Shown here: positions 35,908 to 45,932 of the stretch, one piece after another | Layout: every line of letters begins with the position of its first letter | Numbering within the stretch: position 1 is the first letter of the stretch | NCBI GenBank assembly: GCA_965230065.1 | Contig: OZ245942.1 | Coordinates: 7,795,019 to 7,859,018, forward strand | Origin: G965230065 sp965230065 | GTDB taxonomy: Bacteria; Bacteroidota; Bacteroidia; Cytophagales; Cyclobacteriaceae | Reading direction: 5' to 3' | DNA: 64,000 bases | Notes under the pieces: generated by a model | Seen by the model: only the letters and a program-made list of their open reading frames with translations | What the model was told of the DNA's origin: nothing | Databases searched by the model: none | Translations under genes and position numbers: made by a program

Positions 35908-36579
35908 ATGATTTTTTCAAAAATGAAACTTTTTTATATCGTGTTGTGCTTTGCCTTAGCCTTCACTTTAACCGTACCCGAAGTTTCCACAGCCCAGGAA
36001 TTGAGCAAAAAAGAACGCAAACGGCTGAAAAAGGAACAAAAAAAACGCGCCAAAGAGCTGAAAAAGATGAACCCTGCCGATTTTCTTCAGGAGCAGGAAG
36101 AAATCAAGGCTTTGCGTGAGAAAGCCGTTACCCTGGAAAGTGAAGTTAATGGGTTACAGGCAACTGTAAACGACAAAGATGATGAGGTAAAAAAGTTGCA
36201 AAATGAGATAAGAACGCTACAAAACCAATTGCAGGAAGCCCGGGCAGCCGCCGAAGCCGCGCAAAACGTTCCTGTGTCCACATCACCTGACAGTCAGTAT
36301 GATGAAGGCTTGGTATTCAGGGTTCAAATTGGGGCTTATACCAATAAAGACCTGGAAAAGTACCTCACCAGCGATACAATGAACGAAGAAACCGGTGAGT
36401 CAGGAATGCAAAAGTATACACTGGGCAACTTCCGCGATTATTGGGAAGCCGATACTTTTAAGAAGTATTTGCGCGAAATGGGCGTAAAAGATGCCTGGAT
36501 CGTTCCTTATCAGGATGGCGTGCGTGTACCGATTAAAGACGTGCTTGAAAATTTACAGACACAGCGGCAGGAACAGTAA
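35908..36579 (+). CDS. SPOR-like domain protein with coiled coil
   Basis: 223 residues from ATG at 35908 (ATG at 35923 also possible). A signal peptide (to about residue 30) is followed by a very basic region (KKERKRLKKEQKKRAKEL), a coiled coil (60-115) and a C-terminal domain (FRVQIGAYTNKDLEKYL...GVKDAWIVPYQDGVRVPI) of SPOR-like pattern. SPOR domains bind denuded glycan strands at division sites. A terminator follows at 36602-36645. Confidence 0.75.
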   Translation: MIFSKMKLFYIVLCFALAFTLTVPEVSTAQELSKKERKRLKKEQKKRAKELKKMNPADFLQEQEEIKALREKAVTLESEVNGLQATVNDKDDEVKKLQNEIRTLQNQLQEARAAAEAAQNVPVSTSPDSQYDEGLVFRVQIGAYTNKDLEKYLTSDTMNEETGESGMQKYTLGNFRDYWEADTFKKYLREMGVKDAWIVPYQDGVRVPIKDVLENLQTQRQEQ

Positions 36580-36601
36580 TTTATACAATATTCAAAATAT
36601 G

Positions 36602-36645
36602 AATAACCCAAATTGCCTTCAATGGCAGTTTGGGTTATTTTTTTT
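36602..36645 (+). terminator. Rho-independent terminator
   Basis: AATAACCCAAATTGCC (36602-36617) pairs with GGCAGTTTGGGTTATT (36624-36639), closing a six-base loop, followed by a T run. It ends the SPOR-like gene 23 bp after its stop. Confidence 0.88.
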
Positions 36646-36786
36646 GTGTTCAAAACCTATTCATTTCATCGGTTTTCTGCTTTACGTAATATTCCCCTAC
36701 AATTACGTTACTTTCCCTTTTTCCCTTCTTCTATCTTTAGGCTTGTATTAATTTTTTATTCATTAAAAGAAAAAATTAGAGTTACG

Positions 36787-37326
36787 ATGAAGCGTACGAA
36801 CAAAATTTTATCAATGCTGCTTGCTTTAAGCGTGTTTACTTTTTTTGCTGCCTGCAGCGAAGATGAAGATGTAAAAACCTCCGCTACCAAAGCGGATATG
36901 GTTGGTACCTGGACTTTGAAATCTTCTGACCTTGATATTTCAGTGGGCGGAAAAAGCTTTAAAGAGGTTTATATGGAGGCCACCGGTGCTTCGGAGGAAG
37001 AAGCTGCCATTGCTCTTAAATTATTTGAAGAAGAGGGTGGTGATTTTGAGGAAGGAACTCTTATTGAATTCCAATCTGACAATAAATTTTTGGTAAAATC
37101 CCCTGATGATAATGATTATGAGCCTGGTGGAAATTGGGAGCTTAGTGCAGATGGGAAAAAGATAACCATTGGTGATGCAGGAGAAGCCCTGATATTTGAT
37201 ATTATTTCTATCAGCGGTAATAGCCTTTCGCTGACTACCAAAATGACAGAAAACATAGACCTGAGTGGAAATGGATCATCAGGAATGGATTTTGATATTA
37301 ATATCATACTGGGGTTGCAGAAATAA
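36787..37326 (+). CDS. Lipocalin-like hypothetical lipoprotein
   Basis: 179 residues from ATG at 36787. The upstream in-frame reading from 36613 is ignored because it crosses the terminator and lacks a signal. A lipoprotein signal (LSVFTFFAACSEDE, Cys about 23) is followed by an acidic domain with VGTWTLKSSD, typical of small lipocalin-like lipoproteins of Bacteroidota. No further function is known. Confidence 0.75.
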   Translation: MKRTNKILSMLLALSVFTFFAACSEDEDVKTSATKADMVGTWTLKSSDLDISVGGKSFKEVYMEATGASEEEAAIALKLFEEEGGDFEEGTLIEFQSDNKFLVKSPDDNDYEPGGNWELSADGKKITIGDAGEALIFDIISISGNSLSLTTKMTENIDLSGNGSSGMDFDINIILGLQK

Positions 37327-37361
37327 TACTGTATTAATAAATTGATTTTCATAAAAATGAC

Positions 37362-37394
37362 AGCCACGCTATCTTTCAATAGCGTGGCTTTTTT
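37362..37394 (+). terminator. Rho-independent terminator
   Basis: AGCCACGCTA (37362-37371) and TAGCGTGGCT (37380-37389) pair perfectly over an eight-base loop, followed by six T. It closes the lipoprotein gene; recJ starts only 22 bp later. Confidence 0.92.
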
Positions 37395-37415
37395 CTATTC
37401 TTTATATTTACGGGC

Positions 37416-39119
37416 ATGGAGAAAAGATGGGTACCAAAGAAAGCTGCTGAAAAAGCCATTATTGAACAACTTACAGAAAGTTTGAATATTACCCCGGTAC
37501 TGGCAGGCATACTCGCTCAGCGGGGCATACACAATTTTGAACAAGCCAAAAGATATTTCCGCCCCAAACTTTCACAGCTGCACGATCCCTTTCTCATGAA
37601 AGACATGCACCATGCCGTAAGCCGCCTGCAACGTGCCATCCAAAACCAGGAAAAGATATTGATTTATGGTGATTACGATGTGGATGGTACCACTTCCGTT
37701 GCCCTGGTGTTTGGGTTTTTAAAACCACTATTCAACGAAATTGATTTTTATATACCCGACCGGTACAGCGAAGGTTATGGCATTTCAGAAAAAGCCATTA
37801 CATGGGCAGGAGAAGAAAACTTTTCCCTGATTATTTCCCTGGATTGTGGCATTCGTGCCGTTAACCTCATTGGAGAAGCCCGCAAAAAAGGGATTGATTT
37901 TATCGTGTGTGACCACCACCGCCCCGGCGATGAACTGCCCCCGGCTTATGCCATTCTGGACACCAAACAACCCGGCTGTGCCTATCCCTACAAAGAACTG
38001 CCCGGCTGTGCGGTTGGCTTTAAACTCATGCAGGGACTTTGTGAAAAAGCCCATTTAGACACCCGGTATTTGTATGAATTCTTAGACCTGGTAGCTGTGA
38101 GCATTGCCTCAGACATTGTGCCCATTACAGGCGAAAACCGCATTTTGGAGTTTTATGGACTGGAAAAGCTCAGCCATTCGCCCCGGCCCGGACTGGAAAT
38201 GCTGATGGAAGTAGCCGGGCTTACCACGCCCCTCAATGTACATTCGGTAGTATTTGGCATTGGCCCCCGCATTAACGCTGCCGGACGCATTGAACATGCC
38301 AAAGCCGCCGTGAACCTCCTGCTGGCCGAAGACCGGGAAGAAGCCCTGCAATATGCGAGCAACCTCAACAAGCGCAATGCTGAACGCAAGGGATTTGACA
38401 AAAAAATCACACAGGAAGCCCTGGCGATGATAGAAGAAGACGAGCAAATAAAAAATGCAAAAACCACCGTGCTCTTCAAAAATGACTGGCACAAAGGCGT
38501 AATTGGTATCGTAGCTTCCCGCTGTATTGAAAAATATTACCGGCCTACCATCATCCTCACAGAATCTAACAATAAAGCCACCGGCTCGGCACGCTCTGTT
38601 GTGGGATTTGACGTATACGAAGCCATTCAGGAATGCGCTGACTTGCTGGAGCAGTTCGGAGGCCATACCTATGCTGCCGGGCTTACGCTTTCGGTAGACA
38701 ATGTCCCGGCTTTCCAGCAAAAGTTTGAAGAGGTAGTAACCAGCCGTATTTCAGAAGATTTATTGATTCCCCAAATTGATATTGACCAGGTGCTCCAATT
38801 GGAAGACATTACTCCTAAGTTTTTCAAGATATTAAAACAAATGGCCCCTTTTGGCCCGCAAAATATGCAACCGGTGTTTGTGGTAGAAAATCTCCTTGTA
38901 GAAGGTGAAGCTCAAATTCTGAAAGAAGAGCACCTGAAATTCAATGTAAAACAGCCTGCTTCAAACGCTGCTTTTACCGCCATTGCCTTCGGTATGGTAG
39001 AAAAACTCAGTATGATTAACCAAAACCAGCCCTTTCAGATGGCCTTTACCATTGAAGAAAACCACTTCAATGGCCGTACTACGTTGCAACTGATGGTGAA
39101 AGATATTAAGGCAATGTAG
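37416..39119 (+). CDS. recJ: Single-stranded-DNA-specific exonuclease RecJ
   Basis: 567 residues. The DHH motifs are intact: YGDYDVDGTTS, the DCG region and CDHHRPGDELP, and the DHHA1 part follows (NAAGRIEHA, GFGP-like GIGPRINAAGR). RecJ degrades single-stranded DNA 5' to 3' in recombination and repair. The ATG at 37416 lies just after the terminator, so its promoter must lie within or before that gene. Confidence 0.95.
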   Translation: MEKRWVPKKAAEKAIIEQLTESLNITPVLAGILAQRGIHNFEQAKRYFRPKLSQLHDPFLMKDMHHAVSRLQRAIQNQEKILIYGDYDVDGTTSVALVFGFLKPLFNEIDFYIPDRYSEGYGISEKAITWAGEENFSLIISLDCGIRAVNLIGEARKKGIDFIVCDHHRPGDELPPAYAILDTKQPGCAYPYKELPGCAVGFKLMQGLCEKAHLDTRYLYEFLDLVAVSIASDIVPITGENRILEFYGLEKLSHSPRPGLEMLMEVAGLTTPLNVHSVVFGIGPRINAAGRIEHAKAAVNLLLAEDREEALQYASNLNKRNAERKGFDKKITQEALAMIEEDEQIKNAKTTVLFKNDWHKGVIGIVASRCIEKYYRPTIILTESNNKATGSARSVVGFDVYEAIQECADLLEQFGGHTYAAGLTLSVDNVPAFQQKFEEVVTSRISEDLLIPQIDIDQVLQLEDITPKFFKILKQMAPFGPQNMQPVFVVENLLVEGEAQILKEEHLKFNVKQPASNAAFTAIAFGMVEKLSMINQNQPFQMAFTIEENHFNGRTTLQLMVKDIKAM

Positions 39120-39213
39120 CTACCAGTGGCTTATCACTTCTGTTCAATTTTCCTGACATAGTTTCCTAAACAATCTCACCTACCTGAACGTTGTTGAAGT
39201 AGTTCATCAGTGA

Positions 39214-40536
39214 ATGGTTTACACTATGCCTCAAGAAAAAATCACTTTATTTTGGTTTCGACGCGATTTGCGATTGGATGACAACACCGGACTCTATTAT
39301 GCACTGAAAGACAAGTATCCTGTTTTGCCTCTCTTCATTTTTGATACCGAAATCCTGGACGACCTGGAAGATAAAGAAGATGCACGTGTTGAGTTTATTC
39401 ACAATCAGGTAGCTGCCATTCATCAACAATTAAAGGATAAAGCAACTTCTTTGTCGGTAAAACATGGGCAGCCTGTTGAAGTGTATAAGGAAATTTTGGA
39501 CGAGTATGCAGTAGAGGCCGTGTTTACCAATCGTGATTACGAACCGTATGCCATCCAGCGCGATAAAGCAGTAGAAAAACTTCTGAAAGTACGTGATATT
39601 CCTTTTTACACTTTCAAAGACCATGTGATTTTTGAGAAAGATGAGATACGCACCGATGCCGGGGATTTTTATAAGGTATTCACGCCTTACAAACGAAAAT
39701 GGCTGGACAAACTCAGTGAAACCCAATTGGAAACCTACACCTCCGGGTTAAGCTTTGAAAACTGGTTTCCAACAAAGCCCCTTCCCCTGCCTGCTCTCTC
39801 TGATATTGGCTTCGCCCCTTCGTCTGTTGAAATCCCTACTGATTATATCAATGAAAATACCATTGAAAATTATGACGAAACCCGCGACTATCCGGCCAAA
39901 AAACATGGTACGTCCCGCCTGGGCATTCACCTGCGGCACGGTACGCTCAGTATCAGGAAAGTTGCCCAAAAGGCCAAAGAACTGAACCATACTTTTTTGA
40001 ATGAACTCATCTGGCGTGACTTCTATGCACAGATTCTTTACCACAACCCGCAGGTGGTTGATACCTCTTTTAAGCCGGACTATGATAACATAAAATGGCG
40101 CAATAATGAAAAAGAATTCCAACGCTGGTGTGAAGGTACTACTGGCTATCCTATCGTGGATGCAGGCATGCGGGAATTGAACACGACCGGCTACATGCAC
40201 AACCGGGTACGCATGATTACGGCCAGCTTTCTCACCAAGCACCTGCTCATAGACTGGCGGTGGGGCGAGGCCTATTTTGCAAAAAAACTATTGGATTACG
40301 AACTGGCCAGTAACAATGGTGGCTGGCAATGGGCGGCTGGCAGTGGCACGGATGCCCAACCGTACTTCCGTATTTTTAATCCTTACGCTCAAACCGAAAA
40401 GTTTGACAAAGACCGGAAATATATCAAAAAGTGGGTACCCGAGCTCAATACTGATGAATATCCCAAACCCATTGTTGACCACAAAAAAGCCCGGGAAAGA
40501 TGCCTGAAAGTGTACAAAAAGGCGCTGGACAAATAG
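39214..40536 (+). CDS. Deoxyribodipyrimidine photolyase (class I)
   Basis: 440 residues. The N-terminal photolyase domain (FWFRRDLRLDDNTGLYYAL) and the C-terminal FAD domain with LNELIWRDFYAQILYHNP, NNGGWQWAAGSGTDAQPYF and FNPYAQTEKFD are complete. It repairs UV-made cyclobutane dimers with blue light. The window's pigment genes (60311-61694) fit a light-exposed organism. It is a single gene. Confidence 0.92.
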   Translation: MVYTMPQEKITLFWFRRDLRLDDNTGLYYALKDKYPVLPLFIFDTEILDDLEDKEDARVEFIHNQVAAIHQQLKDKATSLSVKHGQPVEVYKEILDEYAVEAVFTNRDYEPYAIQRDKAVEKLLKVRDIPFYTFKDHVIFEKDEIRTDAGDFYKVFTPYKRKWLDKLSETQLETYTSGLSFENWFPTKPLPLPALSDIGFAPSSVEIPTDYINENTIENYDETRDYPAKKHGTSRLGIHLRHGTLSIRKVAQKAKELNHTFLNELIWRDFYAQILYHNPQVVDTSFKPDYDNIKWRNNEKEFQRWCEGTTGYPIVDAGMRELNTTGYMHNRVRMITASFLTKHLLIDWRWGEAYFAKKLLDYELASNNGGWQWAAGSGTDAQPYFRIFNPYAQTEKFDKDRKYIKKWVPELNTDEYPKPIVDHKKARERCLKVYKKALDK

Positions 40537-40621
40537 AATGTCTGCTTTTCTGTAAATTGATTTATCCTTATTATTAGTGTGTTAGGAGGCCACTTTTTTC
40601 TTCCAAATTATTCTATATTTG

Positions 40622-41947
40622 ATGAAAACACACCAAATCATGAAAAGAAACTACTTCCTCCTTTGCCTGCTTTTTCTATTACAAACACAGCTCTTTGCCC
40701 AACAACCTCAAATTACTTTAGCTGAAGCCCCTCCCGCTTCAGCAGGAATGGATGCCAACCACCTTGCATTGATAGATGAATTAATTCAAGAATATATTGA
40801 CAAGCAATGGCTGCCGGGGGGCGTATTTTTAGTAGCCCGAAAAGGGAAAATTGTATATTTTAAAAGCTTTGGTAATAAGTCTGATAAGCGTAGGGATACT
40901 TATGAAAAAGATGATGTTTTCCGTATTGCTTCCATGACAAAAGCCATAACTACCGTCAGTATTATGCAATTGTATGAGCAGGGCAAAGTTGGGTTAGACG
41001 ACCCGGTGTCCGACTTTCTTCCGGCCTTCAAAGACATGAAAGTGTTGGATAAAGTGAATAAAGAAGATACCGCCTATACCACAGTACCCGCCAATGGTTC
41101 CATTACCATCCGGCAATTGCTCACCCACACTTCGGGTATCACATATGGTGATGCTTCCCCTGAATTGCAAATGGTGTATGCAAAAGAAGAGATGGTCAAC
41201 GGCGGGCTTTCGCATCCGGACTGGACCTCTGAAAGGTATATCAACAAACTGGCTTCCCTGCCCCTGGCCTTTCATCCGGGTGAAAAGTACCAATACGGCC
41301 TGAACATGGATGTGCTGGGCAGGGTGATAGAGGTAGTTTCCGGTGAGTCGCTCAGTGAATATTTTCAGCAAAATATTTTTGAGCCCCTGGGCATGAAAGA
41401 AACCTACTTTTACCTGCCCAAATCGTTACAAAAAAAGTTGGTGCCGGTATATACCGAAACAAAAGAAAAAACCATTGCTTCGGTAGAAGATGCGAATATG
41501 GTGGAGATGCTGGACTACCCTGCCAACCCTGATCATCCTTTTTATGCCGGTGGTGGTGGATTATCTTCTACGGCCATGGATTATGCCATTTTTACCCAGG
41601 CACTGCTCAACGGGGGGTCGTATGATGGCCAACGCATCCTGGGCAAACAAACCATTGACGTAATGACAGCCGACCAGCTGATATTACTTAATAAAGAAGG
41701 AAAAGGTTATTCTAAGCGGCCGGGGCAAACCTATGGGCTGGGCTTTTCGCTACTTACCGAAGAAGGGGCAGGCATTAACGCCAAATCGCCGGGGACATAC
41801 GAATGGGGCGGTTACTTCAATACCAAGTTTTTTATTGATCCGGCACAAGAGATGATCTTTGTGGGCATGACCCAAATCGTTCCTTTTAGTCATGGCAATT
41901 TCTGGAACCGCCTGTACGCCATTATGTATGGGGCTATTGAGGAATAA
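40622..41947 (+). CDS. Serine hydrolase, class C beta-lactamase superfamily
   Basis: 441 residues from ATG at 40622. A TTG one codon earlier is in frame. A signal peptide (MKRNYFLLCLLFLLQTQLFA) is followed by the SxxK motif (FRIASMTKAIT) and the second active-site region with QYGLNMDVLG. The family includes D-aminopeptidases, esterases and beta-lactamases; resistance is not implied. It would be periplasmic. Confidence 0.88.
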   Translation: MKTHQIMKRNYFLLCLLFLLQTQLFAQQPQITLAEAPPASAGMDANHLALIDELIQEYIDKQWLPGGVFLVARKGKIVYFKSFGNKSDKRRDTYEKDDVFRIASMTKAITTVSIMQLYEQGKVGLDDPVSDFLPAFKDMKVLDKVNKEDTAYTTVPANGSITIRQLLTHTSGITYGDASPELQMVYAKEEMVNGGLSHPDWTSERYINKLASLPLAFHPGEKYQYGLNMDVLGRVIEVVSGESLSEYFQQNIFEPLGMKETYFYLPKSLQKKLVPVYTETKEKTIASVEDANMVEMLDYPANPDHPFYAGGGGLSSTAMDYAIFTQALLNGGSYDGQRILGKQTIDVMTADQLILLNKEGKGYSKRPGQTYGLGFSLLTEEGAGINAKSPGTYEWGGYFNTKFFIDPAQEMIFVGMTQIVPFSHGNFWNRLYAIMYGAIEE

Positions 41948-41991
41948 ATGATTTTCATCAAGGGATTTTTCTTTCACTTCTCTACGAATTT

Positions 41992-43083
41992 TTATTCCCT
42001 CACCAGCGGACTGTTCAACAAGCCTATCCAGGTAGCGGTATAATTGTCCTTAGTCGTACCCGGGCCAAAGAGGGTGTACCAGTCCGGGTTGTAATAACAG
42101 GCCCACTCAAAGGTGGGGATGGCTTCCTTCGGGTCAAACAACTTGCCCGGCTGGTATTCGGCCAGCCCGGCGGCGGCCCTTTCTTTGTCCAGTTGTACTT
42201 TGGTGTTTACCCACTCTTTCCGTATAAGCTCCCCGGTGGCATAAGGCAGGGTGTATTCCACCGACTTTTTGATAGAAGCCCCCTCGGAAGCGGTGTAATC
42301 AAACAGGTCAAAAGCTGGGTCAAACTTGCTGAGGTTTATAAAAATGCCTAACGTTGGCTTAAGCCCGCTCACATGGTAGTGCATGGCATCACGCTGCTTC
42401 AGGTCGTTGCTGGTGCCATCGGCAAAGTAGGCTGTATTGATGTATTCTTTCAGTCCGTCCATGGCAAAGGCTTTCATGGTATCATTGCCGGTAATACAAC
42501 CTGTGGTGCCAATTATTTTTTGGCGCTTGGCCTGCCAGTTGTTGTTGGGCGTGTGAGGCCTTGCCATTTGTACCCTGGCTATTTGCAGCATCCAGCCTTC
42601 TACTTCTCCTTTCTCTTTTTCTGAAAATTGATCCTGAAAAAGATAATATGCCCAAAATAAGGGCACAAACTTGTTTTCGTTAATGGTGTTTCCGGTAGGC
42701 TGGTAGGTGGCTGCCCAGGCAGTTACATATTCTTTTGCTTTTTGGGCATATGTCTTCTTTTTGCTGCCATAGCTGGCATAAATAAAATCTACCACCTTGT
42801 CTACATCTTCCAGGCTTTTGCGGGTGTCTATTCTGTTGGGGTTGGTCTCCAGCAGCCCTTCGTAAAAAATCGTTTCCAGGGGACGAGGCCTGTCATCCAG
42901 GTGGCTTTTTGCCTGGCGGGCTACGCTGTCGTACAGTTGCCGGGCTGCTTTATTCTTTTTAATCAGGGTTTTGAGGTTTCCGGTTTCCCGGGCATCCAAT
43001 ATTACAACATCAGTGGTTTGTGGGTAGGCAATAAAGGGGATGGTATAAAAGACAAAGAACAGACATAAACAGTTTTTTTTCAT
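41992..43083 (-). CDS. Alginate lyase family protein
   Basis: 363 residues with a signal peptide. The helical alginate-lyase-type fold is seen in the central motif ARPHTPNNNWQAKRQKI and in RDAMHYHVSGLKP. Enzymes of this family cleave alginate or related uronates. Bacteroidota often carry them in polysaccharide loci, but no susC/susD pair is adjacent. It is convergent with the serine hydrolase. Confidence 0.82.
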   Translation of the reverse strand: MKKNCLCLFFVFYTIPFIAYPQTTDVVILDARETGNLKTLIKKNKAARQLYDSVARQAKSHLDDRPRPLETIFYEGLLETNPNRIDTRKSLEDVDKVVDFIYASYGSKKKTYAQKAKEYVTAWAATYQPTGNTINENKFVPLFWAYYLFQDQFSEKEKGEVEGWMLQIARVQMARPHTPNNNWQAKRQKIIGTTGCITGNDTMKAFAMDGLKEYINTAYFADGTSNDLKQRDAMHYHVSGLKPTLGIFINLSKFDPAFDLFDYTASEGASIKKSVEYTLPYATGELIRKEWVNTKVQLDKERAAAGLAEYQPGKLFDPKEAIPTFEWACYYNPDWYTLFGPGTTKDNYTATWIGLLNSPLVRE

Positions 43084-43264
43084 AGGATATTGGTTAGGTT
43101 AAAATCAAAGTAAAAGGATATTGTGATATGTACAAAGTCTAATTCCCCAATTTGTGGCACAAAGAACTGTTAAAAAAACATTTCACCTACTTTAACCTTT
43201 CAAGTATTTCAATCATTCTACGAAAAGATGTATATTTCTTCTACAATACAATTGAATCAATATT

Positions 43265-43846
43265 ATGCTAGACAAGATCATTTTGAAGGGAAAAGAAGTT
43301 CAAATGAGCGATGATGAGTTTTTTGCTTTTTGCCAGGCCAATCCTGAATTAAATATTGAAAGAAACGCAGAACGAGAAATTATTATTATGACTCCTACCG
43401 GCTCTTTATCAGGTCGCTTTAATGCAAGTATAAGTGCGCAATTGTATCAATGGAATGAAAACCACTCATCAGGTGTAGTGTTTGACTCTTCTACCGGCTT
43501 CACTTTACCCGACCAATCGGTAAAATCACCGGATGCCTCCTGGGTTTCCCTTGAAAAGTGGAGCCGACTGACCACTGAGCAACAGGAAAAATTTGCTCCC
43601 GTTTGCCCGGAATTTGTTGTAGAGCTAAAGTCAAAAAATGACCGCCTGGATGACCTGCAAGCCAAAATGGAAAGCTGGCTGCAAAACGGTACACAAATGG
43701 GCTGGCTCATCGTGCCTGATGAAGAAACTGTTTTCATTTATCAGGGGAACAAGCCTGTAAAACAACACAAAGGTTTTCAGGAAAAACTGTCTGCCGACCC
43801 GGTATTACCCGGCTTTCTCCTTGATTTATCCAAACTGTTATCCTAA
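43265..43846 (+). CDS. Uma2 family endonuclease-like protein
   Basis: 193 residues. The PD-(D/E)xK-like pattern is seen as SPDASWVS with FVVELKSKNDRLDDLQAKM (catalytic E and K), typical of Uma2 proteins. These are very common in Bacteroidota and cyanobacteria and have no settled function. The upstream 180 bp holds a word, cacctactttaacct, shared with the regulatory repeat at 51416. Confidence 0.85.
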   Translation: MLDKIILKGKEVQMSDDEFFAFCQANPELNIERNAEREIIIMTPTGSLSGRFNASISAQLYQWNENHSSGVVFDSSTGFTLPDQSVKSPDASWVSLEKWSRLTTEQQEKFAPVCPEFVVELKSKNDRLDDLQAKMESWLQNGTQMGWLIVPDEETVFIYQGNKPVKQHKGFQEKLSADPVLPGFLLDLSKLLS

Positions 43847-43902
43847 TTGACATGACCGGGCCACACTCATCAGGTTTTGGTTCATAATAGCATTTCTGTA
43901 TA

Positions 43903-44052
43903 GGAAGCAACATTTCACTCACCTTCATTAACCTTCCATTCATCCCAATATTTTGGGATTTCGGTCAGCTTCTTTTTGACATGTATTGTGTAAATGGGAA
44001 CTTTGCCATTGAATTTTAAAAAACACAGAGCTAAAGGTAAGGTTTTACTCTC
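43903..44052 (+). repeat. Regulatory-like dispersed repeat, copy A
   Basis: Aligned with 51403-51545 this region matches along about 145 bp in the same direction, including cattcatccc, tttcggtcagctt, catgtattgtg, gaactttgc and ggttttac. No coding frame links the two. It lacks a downstream receptor gene here and runs into the IS91 remnant. Confidence 0.7.
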
Positions 44053-44064
44053 ATAAGCAAAGTG

Positions 44065-44594
44065 TTCAGGGCCCGCTTTGTTGAGGCATTGCGTAAACAA
44101 ACAGCTGTACCAGCAGGACTGGACCAAAAACTATTTGCCAAAAAATGGGTGTATACACCAAACAACCTTTTTATGGGCCTCAACAGGTAATCAAATACCT
44201 TGGGCGATACACCCACAAAATAGCAATCAGCAATTACAGGATACAGAATATCCGGGATGGTAGCGTATAGTTTTCTGCCAAAGACTATAAACATGGAGGT
44301 AGGAAGGTACAATGTGTTTTGAGTGAAAAGGAGTTTATCCGGAGGTTTTCCCTGCATATACTTCCTAAAGGATTTACGCGGATACGCCATTACGGCATAC
44401 TCAGTAGCACCAATAAACCCAAAAACAAAGCGTTGACAGACAATCAGTTAGGAAAGGTTGTTAGTGCAAAACCTCAAAAAGGAACCCTACACAAGCTATG
44501 CCCCAGTTGCAAAAAGGGGCAACTAAAAACCATAGCCCTTTTCGATCAGCGCGGACCACCGGGCCATTGGCTGGGAAAATTGAAACAGGCGTAA
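44065..44594 (+). pseudogene. IS91 family transposase remnant
   Basis: The C-terminal part of an IS91-type (HUH Y2) transposase. One frame reads KQPFYGPQQVIKYLGRYTHK, then NYRIQNIRDGSV, then an in-frame TAG, then FSAKDYKHGG and FIRRFSLHILPKGFTRIRHYG. An upstream part (EALRKQTAVPAGLDQKLFAKKWVY) is in a different frame, joined near 44150. So there is at least one frameshift and one nonsense codon, and the N-terminus is missing. It differs from the second copy at 47056-48428. Confidence 0.88.
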
Positions 44595-44883
44595 AAAAAC
44601 AGCGGCAACGGGCGTAATGGGATTAGTATGTCCAAAGTAAATAAAAATGTGGTGAAAAAGCTTCTTTGGGCCGATATGACAAGAAACAGAATAGTCAGAC
44701 GTTGAAAATAAAATCTTTAACCCAAGTAACGCTAGTTTATCTCTCAAAAACGCTTCCCCCATAACCAATCCATCCAACGAATTCCCCATAGTAAATTTTC
44801 CTTCGCATGATTCGTTCAACACGGCATTCATGCTGGGTCTTACAGACCACATGAATACTTAGTTATTAGCGGGTCGTTTTTAT

Positions 44884-45573
44884 TTATTTTTTTACAATTC
44901 TAAACCCAAGGTCGTCAATTTGGAATTTTATTGGATGACTTCTTCTTCGAGTTGTAGCCATAACGCTTCTTTCTTGGTCACACCAACCGCCACCACGAAA
45001 AATGCGATATGTTCCGTAAACAGTCTCGTCATAAATATCCGAACACCATTCCCAAACATTTCCCAACATATCATAAAGTCCCCAATCGTTGGGTGTTTTT
45101 TGTCCGACTTCTTGAGCCCGATTATTTGAGTTCTCTTTAAACCAAGCAATTTCACTCAATTCTCCGTGTCTAATGTCTTTAGTTCCAGCTTGACAGGCAT
45201 ATTGCCATTCAGCTTCTGTTGGTAATCGGAATCCATTTGCTTCTGAATTTAGAGTTACACTCTCATTTGTTAAATCAATAGTGTAACATTTGTCCTTCCC
45301 TAAAGATTCAGAAAGTGCATTACAAAAACTCACTGCTTTAATCCAAGAAACTGTTTCAACTGGTAGTTTGTCGCCTTGAAACGTGCTCGGATTTTGTTTG
45401 GTGACTGTAACATATAAATCTTGTGTTACGGGATATTTTAAAATGAAAAACGGTTTGATTTCAATTGCCCATTTTTCTTTCAATCTGTCATCACGTAACT
45501 CAATATTTCCTTCGGGAATTTGAACCATTTGCTCAGAAATAATCGCTCTTAAGTCGATTTTCGAAACATTCAT
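44884..45573 (-). CDS. SUMF1/formylglycine-generating-enzyme-like protein
   Basis: 229 residues. The C-type-lectin-like SUMF1 fold is clear (RLPTEAEWQYACQAG, DMLGNVWEWCSDIY, RGGGWCDQERS, RRRSHPIK, GFRIVKK). True formylglycine enzymes oxidise a Cys in a sulfatase; here only some of the copper-ligand cysteines are seen, and no sulfatase is nearby. It overlaps the DUF4180 gene by 4 bp (ATGA), so the two are co-translated. The pair is cargo-like in an otherwise decayed region. Confidence 0.87.
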   Translation of the reverse strand: MNVSKIDLRAIISEQMVQIPEGNIELRDDRLKEKWAIEIKPFFILKYPVTQDLYVTVTKQNPSTFQGDKLPVETVSWIKAVSFCNALSESLGKDKCYTIDLTNESVTLNSEANGFRLPTEAEWQYACQAGTKDIRHGELSEIAWFKENSNNRAQEVGQKTPNDWGLYDMLGNVWEWCSDIYDETVYGTYRIFRGGGWCDQERSVMATTRRRSHPIKFQIDDLGFRIVKK

Positions 45574-45932
45574 TTCTCTGTTATTTTTTTCAATGCTTCA
45601 GTCGTTGAAGAAACAAAGTTAATTTGGTTACCTTTATTGCTTTCATAAATAAAATCTTTTAGGCTTTTACTATGGTACGTTGAAAAATTCCCAACAATAG
45701 CTAATTGAACACGGTAAGTCGAAAACTTTTGAAGGATTTCACCTGCCATTCGATTTTTGAGTTCAAAAAAGTCCGGAATAATATTTTCTTGATGTATAAT
45801 AACTTTATCAAATCCCTGATAACAGATGTTTCCTAATAAATCTAGTCCATCTTCGGTATTATTGATAATGTTCTTTTCTGACGATATTTCAGCAATTTTT
45901 ATGTTATTTATTTCGTGTGTCTTTATTTTCAT
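45570..45932 (-). CDS. DUF4180 domain protein
   Basis: 120 residues matching the DUF4180 pattern (EINNIKIAEISSEKNIINNTEDGLDLLGNICYQGFDKVIIHQENIIPDFFEL-type layout, GEILQKFSTYRVQLAIVG). Function is unknown. It precedes the SUMF1-like gene and overlaps it by 4 bp. The start region is 36 bp from a box (45968-45973) that also occurs at 50129. Confidence 0.8.
   Translation of the reverse strand: MKIKTHEINNIKIAEISSEKNIINNTEDGLDLLGNICYQGFDKVIIHQENIIPDFFELKNRMAGEILQKFSTYRVQLAIVGNFSTYHSKSLKDFIYESNKGNQINFVSSTTEALKKITEK

Noticed and set aside
36613..36786. Extended N-terminus of the lipocalin-like lipoprotein
   Set aside because: It crosses a strong terminator and would hide the lipoprotein signal.
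38109..38720. A 203-residue frame opposite recJ
   Set aside because: Antisense shadow of a conserved enzyme with no family match.
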